Source: an uncultured Oscillospiraceae bacterium (lineage in GTDB: Bacteria > Bacillota > Clostridia > Oscillospirales > Oscillospiraceae). From it: a DNA stretch of 30,764 bases. The DNA lies in assembly GCA_910585155.1 (NCBI GenBank), contig CAJUEC010000031.1, positions 1-30,764 of the forward strand, in the 5' to 3' direction. The translations under genes and the position numbers were made by a program. Under the pieces are notes generated by a model. The model was not told where the DNA came from and searched no databases. It saw only the letters and a list, made by a program, of their open reading frames with translations. Shown in pieces: positions 29,334 to 30,764 of the stretch. Numbering within the stretch: position 1 is the stretch's first letter; each line of letters starts with the position of its first letter.

Positions 29334-30524
29334 TTGAAAGAACTTGCTCAAATCGCGTCCGCGGTGCAGGCGTCCAGCACCATGGCCATCGATGCCCTGG
29401 CCAAACAGATGAAGGCGGACGGCATCGACGTGATCGGCTTCGGCGCCGGCGAGCCGGATTTCAACACCCCTGACCATATCAAGGCGGCGGCGGACCGGGC
29501 CATCGCAGACAACGTCACCCGCTATACCCCCGCCTCCGGCACCGTGGCCCTGAAGCAGGCGGTGTGCCAGCGCATGAAGGAGGACTGCGGCCTGGACTAC
29601 AAGCCCTCTCAGGTTGTGGTGTCCAGCGGCGCCAAGCACTGCGTGTATATCGCCCTGCGGGCCCTGGTGGACCCGGGGGACGAGATCATTCTGCCCGCCC
29701 CCTTCTGGGTGAGCTACCTGGAGCTCATCAAAATGGTGGGGGCCGAGCCGGTGGTGGTGACGGCGGAGGAGTCCGCGGGCTTTAAAATGACGGCGGAGCA
29801 GCTGGCCGCCGCCATCACGCCCAGGACCAAGGCCCTCATTCTCAATAACCCCAGCAACCCCACCGGCATGGTGTACTCCAGAGAGGAGCTGGCCGCCATT
29901 GCCCGGGTGTGCGTGGAGAAGGATATCTATGTCATCTCCGATGAGATCTACTATGGCCTGCTGTACGATGGGGTGAAGTCGGTCTCCTTCGCCTCCCTGG
30001 GAGAGGACGTGAAGGAGCGCACCATTCTCATCAACGGCGTGTCCAAGTCCTACGCCATGACCGGCTGGCGCATTGGCTACCTGCTGTCCAGCGAGCGGAT
30101 CGCCAAGGTGATGAGCAATTTCCTCAGCCACTCCACCGGCTCCCCCAGCTCCGTGTCTCAGGCCGCCTCCGTGGCCGCCCTCACCGGCCCCCAGGACTGC
30201 GTGGAGGAGATGCGGCAGGCCTTTGAGGAGCGCCGGAACTATATTGTGGAGCGGGTGAACGCCATGGACGGCGTGAGCTGCATCCGCCCCGAGGGCGCGT
30301 TCTATATCATGATGAACGTGGAAAAGCAGCTGGGCCGCACCCTCCACGGGGAGACCATCAGCAGCAGCGACGACTTCTCCGCCGCCCTGCTCAAGCACGG
30401 CCTGGTGGCCACGGTGCCCTGCAGCGGCTTTGGCGCGCCCAGCTTTGTCCGCTGGTCCTACGCCGCCAGCCTGGACAGCATCAGGAAGGGGATGGACCGG
30501 CTGGAGGAGTTTTTGAAGGGCTGA
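29334..30524 (+). CDS. Class I PLP-dependent aminotransferase (aspartate aminotransferase type)
   Basis: A 396-residue fold-type I aminotransferase, most like the Ib aspartate aminotransferases (AspC/AspB of Firmicutes). Key pieces are FGAGEPDFNTP, NNPSNPTG (contacts PLP), SDEIYYGLLY, the Schiff-base lysine K238 in SKSYAMTGWRIGY, and a C-terminal RWSYAAS with the substrate-carboxylate arginine. It likely moves the amino group between aspartate and 2-oxoglutarate, though related enzymes act on other amino acids. TTG 29334 is chosen because TGGAGGGA lies seven bases upstream; an in-frame ATG at 29304 would begin right at the promoter's end. It has its own promoter and possible operator. Confidence 0.88.
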   Translation: MKELAQIASAVQASSTMAIDALAKQMKADGIDVIGFGAGEPDFNTPDHIKAAADRAIADNVTRYTPASGTVALKQAVCQRMKEDCGLDYKPSQVVVSSGAKHCVYIALRALVDPGDEIILPAPFWVSYLELIKMVGAEPVVVTAEESAGFKMTAEQLAAAITPRTKALILNNPSNPTGMVYSREELAAIARVCVEKDIYVISDEIYYGLLYDGVKSVSFASLGEDVKERTILINGVSKSYAMTGWRIGYLLSSERIAKVMSNFLSHSTGSPSSVSQAASVAALTGPQDCVEEMRQAFEERRNYIVERVNAMDGVSCIRPEGAFYIMMNVEKQLGRTLHGETISSSDDFSAALLKHGLVATVPCSGFGAPSFVRWSYAASLDSIRKGMDRLEEFLKG

Positions 30525-30543
30525 GGGGCAGCGCGGTGAATGA

Positions 30544-30564
30544 GCTTTCGGCGAAGCCGAAAGC
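30544..30564 (+). terminator. Hairpin after the aminotransferase gene
   Basis: A perfect nine-pair stem (30544-30552 with 30556-30564) with a GAA loop, 20 bp past the stop. No T run follows, so it may be a weak terminator or an mRNA-end stabiliser. Bases 30565-30657 hold no gene that I can support. Confidence 0.5.
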
Positions 30565-30657
30565 GAGAGATGCGGAGCTTGGGCGCTCTGTTGGGGTCCC
30601 CGCAAAGCCTGCCGTCAGCCGCCGCACCAGTGCAGACGGAACGGGGTATAAGGCGGA

Positions 30658-30686
30658 TTGCTTTTCGTAATTGGATGTGGTATAAT
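30658..30686 (+). promoter_or_regulatory. Orphan sigma-A promoter near the window end
   Basis: TTGCTT (30658-30663), a 17-bp spacer and TATAAT (30681-30686), the same hexamers and spacing as the carD promoter. No start codon with a ribosome site follows in the remaining 78 bases; a repeat-like sequence begins at 30712. Confidence 0.7.
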
Positions 30687-30711
30687 TTTTTCACCATAGA
30701 TTGGTAAATTA

Positions 30712-30764
30712 AGAACCTGTATTCACAACCTCAAACGCCGTCTGGGTGGGTCTTTTTCCGCCAT
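30712..30764. repeat. Probable edge of a repeat or insertion element
   Basis: AGAACCTGTATTCACA at 30712-30727 shares one 12-mer with the left end and another 12-mer with the inverted right end of the small element at 9991-10051. Read on the minus strand, 30764 back to about 30726 begins with ATG and has thirteen codons before a stop (MAEKDPP...). The rest lies outside the window. Confidence 0.5.

Noticed and set aside
28323..30605. A long minus-strand open frame opposite the CoaX-like and aminotransferase genes
   Set aside because: Shadow of two real genes; it runs straight through a terminator and a promoter.
1..30764. tRNA, rRNA, CRISPR arrays, phage genes
   Set aside because: I saw no tRNA-like cloverleaf, rRNA segment, regularly spaced repeats, integrase or phage structural gene in the window.

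Overview
The window comes from a high-GC (by eye, well above 60 %), endospore-forming Clostridia genome. The best guess is Oscillospiraceae/Ruminococcaceae (the Flavonifractor / Lawsonibacter / Oscillibacter type). Three things point there: spoVM, sipL and spoIVA are present; the yicC-remA-gmk-rpoZ-priA-def-fmt-rsmB-rlmN-prpC-prkC-rsgA gene order is the Firmicutes one; and nearly all genes lie on one strand with strong AGGAGG-type ribosome sites and some TTG/GTG starts. The species cannot be fixed from sequence reading alone.

Layout. 1-100: end of an unidentified gene and its terminator. 238-2153: carD from a strong sigma-A promoter, then ispD-ispF (MEP isoprenoid pathway), closed by a terminator. 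2191-3616: a DUF3343 (putative Se/S carrier) gene overlapping a class V aminotransferase of the cysteine desulfurase type, then a terminator. 3648-9992: a new promoter, then cdaA-cdaR (c-di-AMP synthesis), a DUF5685 gene, a DnaJ-domain gene, a membrane protein, yicC, remA, gmk and rpoZ, mostly with overlapping or near-touching ends. 9991-10092: a small inverted-repeat element plus a hairpin, at the place where coaBC usually sits. 10143-20180: priA-def-fmt-rsmB-rlmN-prpC-prkC-rsgA, a translation-start, DNA-restart and Ser/Thr phospho-signalling operon. 20358-23928: the spore-coat foundation module spoVM-sipL-spoIVA, with large palindromic structures in both intergenic gaps and a good sigma-E promoter before spoIVA. 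23942-23972: a bidirectional terminator. 23973-24581 (minus): a Crp/Fnr regulator. 24718-27893: leuC-leuD-small unknown gene-leuB. 27940-28326: a VOC-fold protein. 28395-29168: a CoaX-like protein with altered active-site motifs. 29334-30524: an aspartate-type aminotransferase. 30525-30764: a hairpin, an orphan sigma-A promoter, and what looks like the edge of a repeat or insertion element.

How the genes fit together. Most of the window is housekeeping: isoprenoid precursors, c-di-AMP, GMP, RNA polymerase accessory factors (CarD, omega), replication restart, formyl-Met handling (def, fmt), rRNA modification (rsmB, rlmN), ribosome assembly (RsgA) and leucine synthesis. The most distinctive part is the spore module. 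A 23-codon SpoVM peptide, the SPOCS/LysM protein SipL and the SpoIVA ATPase are the three known parts of the coat basement layer, and here they sit side by side directly after rsgA. In Bacillus subtilis spoVM lies near rsgA but spoIVA is elsewhere. The second theme is non-coding structure: at least three large palindromic or multi-hairpin blocks that the genes do not explain.
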